49,302 bases of DNA from Planctomycetota bacterium (GTDB taxonomy: Bacteria > Planctomycetota > Planctomycetia > Pirellulales > Pirellulaceae), in the NCBI GenBank assembly GCA_027622275.1, contig JAQBZB010000028.1, forward strand, positions 1 through 49,302. The letters are read 5' to 3'. The position numbers were made by a program, and so were the translations under genes. The first letter of the stretch is position 1. Every line of letters starts with the position of its first letter. The notes beneath the pieces were generated by a model. That model worked only from the letters and a program-made list of their open reading frames with translations. It did not search any database and had not been told where the DNA came from. This document shows positions 25,301 to 34,701 of this stretch, in pieces.

Positions 25301-28300
25301 ATGCCACACAGCTACAAACGATTACTAACAAGTGCCCAGGTGCGAAAGACCAGGAAAAAACCGCGTGATTCGCGCCGAATTCTCCTGGAGCAGCTGGAGG
25401 TCCGCAATCTTCTGGCGGGCGATCTCGACTTGTCACCACACCTGCTGGGCGAAGGTGAAGGCCCCAGTTGCCCAGCGGGCTTCAATTACCCATGGATTGC
25501 CGCATACACCGGGTTCTTAACAACCGACGTTCCGCGAGAGTGTTTTCTGCAGAACGCCCCAACGGGAAGTCGCCAATCGGCTGCGGCAAACGGTGAACTT
25601 CCCCCTAGCCAACAACCCATCTTTCAGTTCGGGGAATCGGAACCAAACGACGGTCTTGTAACTGCCGATGTGACACCGTTGGGAACCGGAATGGGCGATA
25701 GTGCGAACGTCGATGTGAATGCGACGTTAAGCACAGCGGCGGACACGGATGTTTTTAGGTTGAATTTGGATGGAGGCGACGTTCTTCATATCAACATTTT
25801 CGGCGCAGCACAGACGGTCACGGTGCTGGACGCGAACGGTTTGGAGATGATCACTTCTGATATGGATGCCAACTTGGTGCAGGTTACGATTGACACGGGA
25901 GAGATTCGAATCCCAAGCGGCGGCAACGCTTCGCTGGGAGTCGTGATTCCGAGAACCGGTGCGTATTATGTTCAGATCACAGATGCGGATATCGCGATTT
26001 TAGGCGGAGCCTATACGGCACAACTGCGCGTGCAGCGTCCGGCGTTAGAGAACAACCCCGTCGGAACGCACCAAATTCTGTTCCTCGACTTCAACGGAGC
26101 CGTCGTCGACACGGCAATTTGGGGCGGTACGGGTGTCGCCAGTCTCTCGCCGCTGTCCACGTTCATGAACAGTTGGGGGCTCGCCGCGACCGATGAAGAC
26201 GCGCTGATCGACGCCATCATCGCCAAGGTCGAAGAGGATTTGGGGGACGAAATCCGGCTGAACGGCGAGAACGGGGACTTCCTGACATCGAGTATTCCCG
26301 GCGAGTTTGATATTGAGATCCGCAACAGCCGCGACCATTTGGATCCCTTCGGCGAACAAAATGTCAGTCGGATCATCATTGGCGGCACGATCGGCGAACT
26401 TGGAATTCCAACAGTCGGCATTGCCCAGTCAATTGACCCCGGCAACTTGGACCCAACTGAATCGGCAGTTGTCCTGCTTGACGCCCTTAGCGGGCAGGTC
26501 GGCGCGGGTAGCACGGTGGACCTAAATGCGATTCCTGTGGCCACCGGCACGACCAAGATCGACCTTGTTGCCGCTGGAGTTGCTGCCGTCGCTGCGCACG
26601 AAGCGGGGCACTACTTCGGGCTTTGGCACACGAACAACGCGAATACGGTCGCCAACGTCATCGACAGCGGCGGGAATATCGGGGCTACGATCGGTGTCGG
26701 ACCTGACGGCATCTTCGGTTCGCCGGATGACATCAACACGGGCTTCTTGACTCCCGACCAGTACGCTCCGACGGAGTTCTTTACTGGCACCGAAGACACG
26801 CTCAACACGTTGTCTTGGGGCCTGGCGACCGGCAAACTTCCGTCAGGTATCACGGGCGTCAAGTTTCACGATTTGAACAGCAACGGCGTCCGTGATTTGA
26901 CGGAACCTGGTCTCCCTGGCTGGACGATCTTCGCCGACTTGGACGGAAACGGAATGCACGACCTCCGCGAACCGGCAGCGATTACCGGCGCGGATGGCAA
27001 TTATGTTCTGTCGGTGCCACCTGGCCAACACACCATACGCGAAGTTTTGCAACCGGGTTGGAAACAGACTTTCCCAACCAACGGTTCGCACTCGGTTCTT
27101 GTTCGTCCGAACGAGTCGATCACGAACATTAATTTCGGCAACGTCGCGTTGTTCGGCGGAATCTCTGGTACAAAGTTCAACGATCTTGATGGCGACGGCG
27201 TGCTGGATCAGGGTGAGCCGGCCGTTCCGGGCATCATCATCTACCTCGACCTCGACGGCGACAATCGTTTGGACTTGGGCGAGCCGATGGCGCGCACTGA
27301 CAGCAAAGGCAACTACTCGATCGCAGTCCCCAGAACAGGAACATTCACGGTTCGCGAGGCGCTGCAGCCCGGCTGGGAACAGACTTTTCCGAAAAACGCG
27401 GAGCGTGAGCACACCATTACCGCTTTCCCAGGGGGATCGTTCCCAGGGCTTAACTTCGGAAACACTTCAAAGCTCGACTACGGTGATGCTCCGACCGCGG
27501 AACAATCGGGCTTCGCGAAGAGCTACCCGACGACCATTGCCGACAACGGTGCCGTGCATGCAATCCTCCCGGGCTTTTATCTCGGTGCAGCGATTGACGG
27601 CGACCCGGACGGTACGCCAAGCGTGACCGCCACCGGTGATGATGTGAACACGACGATCAACGATGAAGACGGTGTGGTCTTCGACGCGCCGACGATCTTT
27701 CCAGGCTCCACGGCTGGCAAGATGACCGTCAATGTATCCACCAACGGCTACTCGCCGGGACGCGTCAACGCGTGGATCGATTTCAATCGTGATGGCGACT
27801 GGGATGATGCCGGCGAGCAAATCGTTACGGACAAGCGAGCCAGCGACGGTCCCCACGAATTCGTATTCCCCGTACCGGCTAATGCGACGTCAGGTTTCAC
27901 GTACGTTCGCGTGCGATACGGATACAATCGCAATGCGAAGCCGACTGGTTCGGATACTGCTGGAGAGATCGAGGACTATCGGATCCGAATTCTCAGCCAG
28001 ACTCCGGTTGCGGTGGATGACCAATTCACCATCACGCAAGGTGCCGGCGCGACGACGTTCGATGTACTCCTCAATGATCTTCCGAGCTTGTCGCCTCCGC
28101 TAACAGTGATTGCCGCCGGTGCGACGAACGTTGGTCAGAGCGCCCGTGGCGGCCAGGTAACGGTTGCTGCGAACGGCAGTGGCGTCGTTTACACTCCGCC
28201 GTCACAATTCTTCGGTGACGATTCATTCAGCTATACCATTCGTGACGGGGCGGGTAACACAGACTCGGCTGACGTTCGTATCAAAGTGTTGCCTTCGTTG

Positions 28301-30598
28301 ATCAACCCGCTGGCCGTCGACGACTCGTTTACCGTCCAGGCGGGTTCCACGAACAATCAACTCGCCATCCTGGCAAACGACCTGACGGGACAGAATCCAC
28401 CGATCGGCATCGTTAGCTTTGACAACCCAACACTTGGTGGCTCGCTGGTTCTCGACAATCGCGGTACCGCGACGACGGGCGACGATACCTTGGTCTACAC
28501 ACCGCAAGCAAACTTCACGGGCACCGATCAGTTTGAGTACACCGTCCAAGATCAAAACGGCAAAACCGCAAAGGCGACGGTCACCGTTCACGTCAACGAT
28601 GCCGGCGACGACCGAGTCCGCATCCGCTTGCAGGCCACCGATTTGAACGGCAACCCGATTCAAGCCATCGGCGTCGGCGAAGAATTCAATTTGCAAGTGC
28701 TCGTCGCGGATGACTTGCGACCGGATGATGAGGATGGTAACGACGCCGTAGACCGCTTCGGCGTGGCGGCTGCTTATCTCGACATCTTGTACAATTTCAA
28801 CCTCATTTCGCTTTCGTCTCGAACGCCATTCTTCGGCTCGGACTTCCAGAACGCGACTTCGATTTCGACAAGCACTCCCGGTTTGATCAACGAAGCCGGT
28901 GCCTTCCAAACCGACCAGAGCAATCCGCTCGGCCGCGTCTGTCAGATCAACGTTCCCAACCCCACCTGCCTCCCGGAAGCCAATGAGTTCCTCTTGCTGA
29001 CGATCCCGCTGCGAGCGACGGCGCAGGGCGTCGCCGACTTCAAGGGAGACCCAGCCGATCGTCGTACGAACGGTCCGCTGACACCGCCCGACCACGATGT
29101 GTTGTTGTTCAATCCCGCAGCGCCCGTGCCGTTGGAAGAGATTCGCTACGAGAACGATACGTTGACGATTCTCGGTTCCGGCGGCCTGCCAATCGCGGTC
29201 GACAACACTTACCATCTGGCCGCCAACAGCACCAATAACGTCTTGGATGTCTTGGCGAACGACACCGAAATCACGAATCCACCGCTGACGATCACGGCAA
29301 CCGGCATTCTGCCCGGTTCACCCGCCTTGCAAGGCAGTGTTTCGATCGCCTCGAATGGCTCAGCGATCCTCTACTCGCCGCGAACTGGTTTCGTTGGTAC
29401 GGAACAGTTTACCTACACCGCGACAAATAAAGCCGGGCTCACCGATCAGGCCGTCGTCACGGTGCAAGTTGGCAATTCGCCGAAGGACATCAACTTGCGT
29501 CTGGAGACAACCGACCTGAATAACAATCCGATTAGCACCATTGCTGCCGGCTCGGAATTCAAGGTGCGGGCCTACGTCCAGGATATCCGCACGAGCGCGC
29601 CTGATCCGTCCCGAACGGGCGTCTTCGCGATCTACTTCGACTTGCTTTATGACGCCGGCTTGATCACGACGAAGAACGATCCCGCCAACCGGTTCGGATT
29701 CGGCATTAATTTTGGGTCGTCCTTTAACGTCAATGGCTTGTCTGCGAACAACAGCTTTGTCAACGTCATCGACGAAGTCGGTGCGTTCCAGTCGGGAAGT
29801 GAGGCACTTGGTTCCAGCGAGTTCCTGCTGACCGAACTGACGTTCCGGGCGAACACTCCGGGACTGGCCGAGTTTGTTGCGGATCCGGCGGATCTGAGGC
29901 CGTTCCACGATGTCCTGCTCTTCGAGCCACCGGCTCCGGTTGCACTCGATCGAGTCAATCTTGGCGTCGCTTCGATTACGGTGCTAGGTGCTGGTGCCGA
30001 AGGTGAATTCACCAATCCACAGAACCGTCTAGACGTCAACGCCGATGGTTTTGTGTCGCCGGTGGACGTCGTGATGATCTTCAATGACCTCACGAAAAAT
30101 GGTTCCCGCCGGCTTGCCGTGACGGATTCCGGTGCGTTAGGTGAAGGCGAGGGCGGAAGCGGGGCGGTGCGCGTACCGACCGGCTTTGTCGACACGACGG
30201 GAGATGGATTCGTCAGCCCTGTTGATGCTTTGGCAATCATCAACTTCTTGAATGCCCTGAGTCTTAGTGAAGGCGAAGGACATTCAGTCCTCGTTACCAA
30301 TGCAGCGGCTGGTCGCTCGTTGCAATCAACGGCGAACTCTTTTGTCCCGAGCCTGGTGATCAGCACGGATCGGGTGAGTACGAATGACAGCGGTCAAACG
30401 GATCGCGACGAACCTGCTGATTCGGCTCCCGATCCGCGTGCCCTCGACACGTTGTTCTATCACCACCGCCAAACCGACAGCGATTCACCGCAGCGGGATG
30501 CTCACGTCGTCGACGTGGCATCGGAAATCGTCAGCGAAGACTTGTTGGACCTCCTGGCTGATCGGGTAGTGGTACAGTTTGACGATCTCGATGCGTAG
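25301..30598 (+). CDS. Giant secreted multidomain protein: metalloprotease-like, SdrD, GEVED, cohesin-like, dockerin; 1765 aa
   Basis: The N-terminus carries the planctomycete export signature LLEQLEVRNLLAGD (28-41). Domains follow in order: PPC-like (about 118-238); a metzincin-type motif HEAGHYFGLWH (433-443) giving three zinc-ligand histidines and a catalytic Glu434; two SdrD-B-like repeats (about 516-616 and 620-722) with DxDGDGxxD calcium loops; a GEVED domain (about 726-897); two cadherin/Ig-like repeats (about 904-1100); a cohesin-like domain (about 1104-1297); another Ig-like repeat (about 1300-1390); a second cohesin-like domain (about 1396-1564); and a type I dockerin pair, DVNADGFVSPVDVVMIFNDL and DTTGDGFVSPVDALAIINFL (about 1574-1653). 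It is probably a surface or matrix protein with protease activity. Its last 11 residues come from the mobile element at 30565-30697. It is flanked by unrelated genes. Confidence 0.92.
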   Translation: MPHSYKRLLTSAQVRKTRKKPRDSRRILLEQLEVRNLLAGDLDLSPHLLGEGEGPSCPAGFNYPWIAAYTGFLTTDVPRECFLQNAPTGSRQSAAANGELPPSQQPIFQFGESEPNDGLVTADVTPLGTGMGDSANVDVNATLSTAADTDVFRLNLDGGDVLHINIFGAAQTVTVLDANGLEMITSDMDANLVQVTIDTGEIRIPSGGNASLGVVIPRTGAYYVQITDADIAILGGAYTAQLRVQRPALENNPVGTHQILFLDFNGAVVDTAIWGGTGVASLSPLSTFMNSWGLAATDEDALIDAIIAKVEEDLGDEIRLNGENGDFLTSSIPGEFDIEIRNSRDHLDPFGEQNVSRIIIGGTIGELGIPTVGIAQSIDPGNLDPTESAVVLLDALSGQVGAGSTVDLNAIPVATGTTKIDLVAAGVAAVAAHEAGHYFGLWHTNNANTVANVIDSGGNIGATIGVGPDGIFGSPDDINTGFLTPDQYAPTEFFTGTEDTLNTLSWGLATGKLPSGITGVKFHDLNSNGVRDLTEPGLPGWTIFADLDGNGMHDLREPAAITGADGNYVLSVPPGQHTIREVLQPGWKQTFPTNGSHSVLVRPNESITNINFGNVALFGGISGTKFNDLDGDGVLDQGEPAVPGIIIYLDLDGDNRLDLGEPMARTDSKGNYSIAVPRTGTFTVREALQPGWEQTFPKNAEREHTITAFPGGSFPGLNFGNTSKLDYGDAPTAEQSGFAKSYPTTIADNGAVHAILPGFYLGAAIDGDPDGTPSVTATGDDVNTTINDEDGVVFDAPTIFPGSTAGKMTVNVSTNGYSPGRVNAWIDFNRDGDWDDAGEQIVTDKRASDGPHEFVFPVPANATSGFTYVRVRYGYNRNAKPTGSDTAGEIEDYRIRILSQTPVAVDDQFTITQGAGATTFDVLLNDLPSLSPPLTVIAAGATNVGQSARGGQVTVAANGSGVVYTPPSQFFGDDSFSYTIRDGAGNTDSADVRIKVLPSLINPLAVDDSFTVQAGSTNNQLAILANDLTGQNPPIGIVSFDNPTLGGSLVLDNRGTATTGDDTLVYTPQANFTGTDQFEYTVQDQNGKTAKATVTVHVNDAGDDRVRIRLQATDLNGNPIQAIGVGEEFNLQVLVADDLRPDDEDGNDAVDRFGVAAAYLDILYNFNLISLSSRTPFFGSDFQNATSISTSTPGLINEAGAFQTDQSNPLGRVCQINVPNPTCLPEANEFLLLTIPLRATAQGVADFKGDPADRRTNGPLTPPDHDVLLFNPAAPVPLEEIRYENDTLTILGSGGLPIAVDNTYHLAANSTNNVLDVLANDTEITNPPLTITATGILPGSPALQGSVSIASNGSAILYSPRTGFVGTEQFTYTATNKAGLTDQAVVTVQVGNSPKDINLRLETTDLNNNPISTIAAGSEFKVRAYVQDIRTSAPDPSRTGVFAIYFDLLYDAGLITTKNDPANRFGFGINFGSSFNVNGLSANNSFVNVIDEVGAFQSGSEALGSSEFLLTELTFRANTPGLAEFVADPADLRPFHDVLLFEPPAPVALDRVNLGVASITVLGAGAEGEFTNPQNRLDVNADGFVSPVDVVMIFNDLTKNGSRRLAVTDSGALGEGEGGSGAVRVPTGFVDTTGDGFVSPVDALAIINFLNALSLSEGEGHSVLVTNAAAGRSLQSTANSFVPSLVISTDRVSTNDSGQTDRDEPADSAPDPRALDTLFYHHRQTDSDSPQRDAHVVDVASEIVSEDLLDLLADRVVVQFDDLDA

Positions 30599-30705
30599 AG
30601 GTGAATGCCTCGTAACCCGACGCGTAAGCGAGGCAACACGCTGCGTCCTCGCTTACGCGTCGGGTTTCCATGGAAATCGCCAAACTGTACCACTACCGCT
30701 GATCG
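30557..30705. mobile_element. Family C miniature element with 8-base target duplication
   Basis: The 133-base element (30565-30697) has 25-base terminal inverted repeats with 23 matches, the outer 17 (GGTAGTGGTACAGTTTG) perfect, and is flanked by GCTGATCG direct repeats (30557-30564 and 30698-30705). Inside is a 20-base perfect stem (30614-30633 with 30647-30666). It entered the end of the giant gene: removing it and one duplication lets the frame read on to ADRDSDEI and TAA at 30723. No transposase is encoded. Confidence 0.92.
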
Positions 30706-30744
30706 CGACTCGGACGAGATCTAACAGCAACTTGTGGCGCAACG

Positions 30745-31032
30745 CTACATCCCAAAGATGCTCAGCAGCACGAGCGACATGCAAACCAGGACGATAATCG
30801 TTACGACAAAGGCCCGCCGAAGCCGTGCGCCCGGCGAAATCGGTCGCGCGATCGAAAACTCCCGTTCGAGATAGTCGCCGTAGTCGAAATCGTCGTCGGT
30901 CGCAAACCCCTCTTCCACCTCTTCGCTCCACCCCGATTCATCGCTCGCCCCACACTCGCGGCAGAAACTCGCTCCGGCACTCACCTCGGCGCCGCAGCAC
31001 GGACAGTCAAAGTTCTCAGACGTGAATGGCAT
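30745..31032 (-). CDS. Zinc-ribbon membrane protein, 95 aa
   Basis: The N-terminus holds a zinc-ribbon, CPCCGAEVSAGASFCRECG, with two CxxC pairs (residues 10-13 and 24-27). An acidic linker (SEEVEEGFATDDDFDYGDY) follows, then one hydrophobic helix at about 73-93 that ends the protein. It should be a single-pass membrane protein with the zinc knuckle in the cytoplasm. Such small zinc-ribbon/TM proteins are common in planctomycetes; no function is known. It starts 260 bases from the divergent thiol peroxidase gene. Confidence 0.75.
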   Translation of the reverse strand: MPFTSENFDCPCCGAEVSAGASFCRECGASDESGWSEEVEEGFATDDDFDYGDYLEREFSIARPISPGARLRRAFVVTIIVLVCMSLVLLSIFGM

Positions 31033-31292
31033 AGGATGAGTGCGTCAACGGGGATGAGAAACTTGAGGCGGCGCGCTGAGCGACACCAAATCATACCTGA
31101 TTAGTGCCGCGAGCTGGCATATTTGTGCGCCCTGTTTTGGCACCGTACTGCTGGCGGCTTCACCCCTTGATACCTCACGCGCCCAGCGGGATACTACGCT
31201 CGTTCGATCCAACAAATCGCAAATCGCAAAAATGCCGGATTCGGCCCTCCCGTCGCCGGCAACGCCCCGCAACACCGAGAAAGGGAATTTCC

Positions 31293-31811
31293 ATGTCACG
31301 CCCCGCAGCAGTTACGTTCAAAGGCAATCCACTGACGCTGGCTGGCGAAGCCGTCCAAGCCGGTCAAGCCGCGCCCGAGTTCACCTTGCATTACTACGCC
31401 GACGGTTTGAAAACCATCACGAAAGCCGACCTGCAAGGCAAGCCATCCATTATCAGCGTCGTACCGTCGCTCGACACCCCGGTTTGTCAGGTCCAGACCA
31501 AGCGGTTCAATCAAGATCTCGGCGCGCTCGGCGACCAGATCAACGCAGTCACCGTCAGCCTCGATTTGCCGTTCGCCATGAACCGTTTCTGCGGAGCTGA
31601 AGACATCAAGGCGATGCGCGTTGGCAGCGACTATCAAGACCGCAGCTTCGGGAACAACTGGGGAATGCTGATCGAAGAGTTGAAGCTTCTTGCCCGAGGC
31701 GTTTTCGTGTTGGATGCCAGCGGCAATGTTGTCCACGCCGAGACCGTGCCAGAAGTCACCCAAGAGCCGAACTACGACGCGGCCCTCGCGGCGCTCAAGG
31801 GCTTGCTCTAA
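31293..31811 (+). CDS. tpx: Thiol peroxidase, atypical 2-Cys peroxiredoxin, 172 aa
   Basis: The peroxidatic Cys65 sits in SLDTPVCQVQTKRFN and the resolving Cys100 in MNRFCGAEDI, the arrangement of Tpx. It reduces hydroperoxides using thioredoxin, encoded elsewhere in the window (20896-21225). The start at 31293 begins MSRPAAVTFKGNPLTLAG, as in the family, with GAAAGGGA upstream; the longer frame to 31104 is noncoding. The stop codon TAA is inside the CTAA target duplication of a family B element (31808-31811), so the insertion preserved the protein end. Confidence 0.95.
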   Translation: MSRPAAVTFKGNPLTLAGEAVQAGQAAPEFTLHYYADGLKTITKADLQGKPSIISVVPSLDTPVCQVQTKRFNQDLGALGDQINAVTVSLDLPFAMNRFCGAEDIKAMRVGSDYQDRSFGNNWGMLIEELKLLARGVFVLDASGNVVHAETVPEVTQEPNYDAALAALKGLL

Positions 31812-31987
31812 CCCGGATGATTCATCAGCCGCCTGGCGCTAGCCTGCGGTTCTCGCGAACTTCGAGAGAACCACACGCGAGCGCGTGGCGGCTGATTTGC
31901 GCGGTGTTTTGGGCAAGATAGCCGTAACTCTTTTCGCAAGCGTATATTTTGAAGAATGCTGACCGGTTCATGAATAATCCTGGCTAA
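31808..31987. mobile_element. Family B miniature element, copy downstream of tpx
   Basis: The 172-base element (31812-31983) is flanked by CTAA at 31808-31811 and 31984-31987. With the flanks, its ends read CTAACCCGGATGATTCAT and ATGAATAATCCTGGCTAA. Next to the left end is a GCTAGC-type hairpin (about 31823-31895); the rest is a spacer also present, in opposite orientation, in the copy at 43220-43399. The left CTAA contains the tpx stop codon. Confidence 0.88.
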
Positions 31988-32021
31988 CGCCCTCGATCAA
32001 ATCCCCCTCCGAGGTCTTCGC

Positions 32022-34151
32022 ATGAACTTCCCGAGATCTTTCTGTTACCGCCTCGCCGCGGTTGTCACTTGCGTTTGCATCGCGTCGTCGCCGCTCGGCA
32101 CGCCCACGCATGCGGAAGAACCAGCGTCTTTAAAGCTCGTTCCCGCGGACGCGGCATTTTATTCGGCGTCGACACGCCTGCGCGAACAATACGATGCATT
32201 CATCGGCAGCCGTGCCGTCGCCAAGTTACGCGAGATGCCGATCGTTCAAATGGGACTCGCTCTGGCGCAAGCTCAGTGGAACGATCCCGGCGGTGACCTT
32301 GCACCGCTGAAGGCCATGCTCGAACAGCCGGAGAACAAGCAGCTGGCCGGGCTTTTGATGGATGCCGTTTCGCACGAAGTGTTTGTCTATGGAGATGAAG
32401 GCTTCGCCGATCTGTTGGGTTTGATGAACGAGATCAATCGCGCCAACCAGGCAGCGTTCCGCGATCTTGGTGCTCCCGGCGGCAGTGATCCGGCGGAACG
32501 GATCGCCGCGGAAATGTCGAAGATATTCGCCCAACACCTGGACAAAGCGAAAGTCCCCGACATCGTCATCGGCTTTCGCCTATCAGACACCGAGCCTGCA
32601 CTGGCGCAGCTCGGGCGTCTCGAACAATTACTCGGAGCGGTTCTCGCCGGGCAGCCGGAATTGAAGCAACGACTCTCGCGGAAACAAATCGCGGGGGGCG
32701 ACTTCCTGACGATGCAACTTGACGGGTCGCTGATCCCCTGGGAAGCGATTGCGGAGAATGTGGAGTTCGACTTCTCCGAAATTCGTGACAAACTCAATAA
32801 GATGACCGCGTCGGTTGCAATCGGGGTGAAGGACCAGTATTTGATCGTATCGATCGGAGATAATAACGATCACTTGGTCGCGCTCGGACAGGGTGAGTTG
32901 CTGGCAAACCGCAAGGAATTGGCACCGCTCAAGCAACACGCACAGCAACAGATTTGCGCCGTCACCTACGTCAGTGAAGACTTCATGAAGCAGGCGAATT
33001 CGTCGGCGCAACAACTCGATCAACTCGTGGGTGTCGCGGAAATGTTCTTGCCGTTAATCGACTTGGACGCTGCGCTCCAACAGCAAATGCTCGGCGATGT
33101 CCGTGACCTTGTGGCTGATCTCAAGGAGGCGATTCCAACACCGGGAGCGGCCACCAGTATCGCTTTTACGACGGCGCGAGGTTACGAAGGGTATTCCTAC
33201 AACTGGGGCGAGAACAAGACGCTTGATGCTTCACAGCCGTTGACGATACTCGACCACGTCGGTGGCGACCCCATCCTCTTGTTCGCCGGACGCAGGAAGT
33301 ACTCGCCGGACACTTACGAAGCAATCTCGAAGTGGATCGGGCGAGCGATTTACTACGGTGAAGCGATTGGCGTTGAGAGGCTTGGCGCGAAGGAACGAGA
33401 ATTCTATCAGCGCGTTCGCGACGACTTGGCTCTCTTAGTGAAGCAGCTGGATCAAGTCACGCGAGACAAAGTCGTACCGGCCTTCCGCGACGGCCAAGTC
33501 GCCGTTGTGCTGGATGCGAAAGTTACCAGCAAGCAATGGCACGAAATGCTTCCTCCAACGGAAGAACCGCTGCCGATGTTAGAGCTGGGATTTGTGTGCG
33601 GCGTGAGCGACGCGAAGCTCGTCAAGGAAGCGGCCGCCGAGTACTTTCAGATCGTGCAAAAGGTAATCGACACGCTCCACAATGCCGAGCCAACAACCAT
33701 CCCGGACCTCCAGCTGCCGCCACCCGATTCGCGGGAGTTTCCGGAGGGCACGGTCTATTATTACCGCCTGCCGCAAGCGCTTGGGCTCGACAAGCAAATC
33801 GCACCCAACGCGGGTCTGTCGAAAGATACGTTAGTTGTGGCGCTCGTTCCCAAGACGACCGTGCGTTTACTTGGAAGCACGCCAGTTCAAGCGGGCGTGA
33901 TCGCGAAGCATCAGGGAGCCGCTGGGGCGGCAATGCAGTTCAGTCTTTCCCGGCTGATCGACGCCGTCGCGCCATGGGTCGACTACGCGATTAAGATGTC
34001 TGGCGCAGATGTCGACGAAGCTGTTCTCGAACAGATCCACACGGGACTCGAAATCGCCAAATGTTTGCGCGAGATCTCCACCGTCACCTACCAGGAAGAC
34101 GGCGTCTGGGTCACGCATGTTGAAACGCACTTCGAAGACTTGCCAGAGTAA
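32022..34151 (+). CDS. Secreted planctomycete-type protein of unknown function, 709 aa
   Basis: A signal peptide (about 1-30, ending THA) precedes a long soluble protein. No catalytic motif or family was recognised. The sequence alternates amphipathic helices with DxxxL-rich stretches, starts LKLVPADAAFYSASTRLREQYD, and contains FAGRRKYSPDTYE near 425 and the ending TYQEDGVWVTHVETHFEDL. The opening VPADAAFYxxxxR resembles secreted planctomycete proteins annotated only as hypothetical or DUF3352-like; that resemblance is a guess. It starts 35 bases after the family B element and is followed after 28 bases by a lipoprotein gene on the same strand. Confidence 0.8.
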   Translation: MNFPRSFCYRLAAVVTCVCIASSPLGTPTHAEEPASLKLVPADAAFYSASTRLREQYDAFIGSRAVAKLREMPIVQMGLALAQAQWNDPGGDLAPLKAMLEQPENKQLAGLLMDAVSHEVFVYGDEGFADLLGLMNEINRANQAAFRDLGAPGGSDPAERIAAEMSKIFAQHLDKAKVPDIVIGFRLSDTEPALAQLGRLEQLLGAVLAGQPELKQRLSRKQIAGGDFLTMQLDGSLIPWEAIAENVEFDFSEIRDKLNKMTASVAIGVKDQYLIVSIGDNNDHLVALGQGELLANRKELAPLKQHAQQQICAVTYVSEDFMKQANSSAQQLDQLVGVAEMFLPLIDLDAALQQQMLGDVRDLVADLKEAIPTPGAATSIAFTTARGYEGYSYNWGENKTLDASQPLTILDHVGGDPILLFAGRRKYSPDTYEAISKWIGRAIYYGEAIGVERLGAKEREFYQRVRDDLALLVKQLDQVTRDKVVPAFRDGQVAVVLDAKVTSKQWHEMLPPTEEPLPMLELGFVCGVSDAKLVKEAAAEYFQIVQKVIDTLHNAEPTTIPDLQLPPPDSREFPEGTVYYYRLPQALGLDKQIAPNAGLSKDTLVVALVPKTTVRLLGSTPVQAGVIAKHQGAAGAAMQFSLSRLIDAVAPWVDYAIKMSGADVDEAVLEQIHTGLEIAKCLREISTVTYQEDGVWVTHVETHFEDLPE

Positions 34152-34179
34152 CCAGCCCCCAGCGGACGGAGACGTCTCG

Positions 34180-34692
34180 ATGCGAATACTGCTTGGCAAT
34201 GCAGTCGTGTGTTGCACCGTGATCCTTGTGGCGGCATGCAACGCCAGCACGCCGCCAACTCCGCCACCGGTCGTGAACGAACCTGGCGGACACGACCACG
34301 CGCACGACCATTCCCACGAAGCAGTCGGTCCCAACGGCGGCCATCTCGTCGAACTTGGCGACGAGGAATATCACATCGAATGGACCCACGACGATGAGAC
34401 GGGTTTGGTCACGCTGTACATCCTCGACAGCGACGCCAAAACACTTTTACCGCTGACCTCGGACGCGATTACGATCACGGCCAAGGTGCAGAAACCAATC
34501 GAATACCAGCTTGCCGCGGTCGATGCCAGCGGTGATCCACCGGCGTCCGCAAAGTTCGAGTTGAAAAGTCCCGAACTAATCGTGGGCCTACAATTCGCCG
34601 GTCAGGGAACTGACGTTTCGGTAGCCGTCACGATCGACGGAAAACCGTATCGAGGCGTGTTCGAACATCACGACCACGGTCACCAGCACTAA
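34180..34692 (+). CDS. His-rich lipoprotein, 170 aa
   Basis: The lipobox LVAAC puts the lipidated Cys at residue 20. The mature N-terminus is His-rich, GGHDHAHDHSHEAVGPNGGH, and the protein ends HHDHGHQH, so metal binding (zinc, copper or nickel) is likely. GPNGGHLVELG is a motif also seen in periplasmic parts of metal-efflux systems. The start at 34180 has GGAG upstream; the frame from 34009 overlaps the previous gene. It follows the 709-residue secreted protein by 28 bases and converges on the octaheme cytochrome gene. Confidence 0.85.
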   Translation: MRILLGNAVVCCTVILVAACNASTPPTPPPVVNEPGGHDHAHDHSHEAVGPNGGHLVELGDEEYHIEWTHDDETGLVTLYILDSDAKTLLPLTSDAITITAKVQKPIEYQLAAVDASGDPPASAKFELKSPELIVGLQFAGQGTDVSVAVTIDGKPYRGVFEHHDHGHQH

Positions 34693-34701
34693 TCGCAAAG
34701 G

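Noticed and set aside
28223-29215. 330-codon open frame antisense to the giant gene
   Set aside because: No domain signs, Arg- and Val-rich composition typical of a reverse-strand shadow.
25446-30281. GEGEG coding repeats as insertions with target duplications
   Set aside because: No flanking duplications could be delimited, so they are reported only as a recurrent peptide and not as mobile elements.
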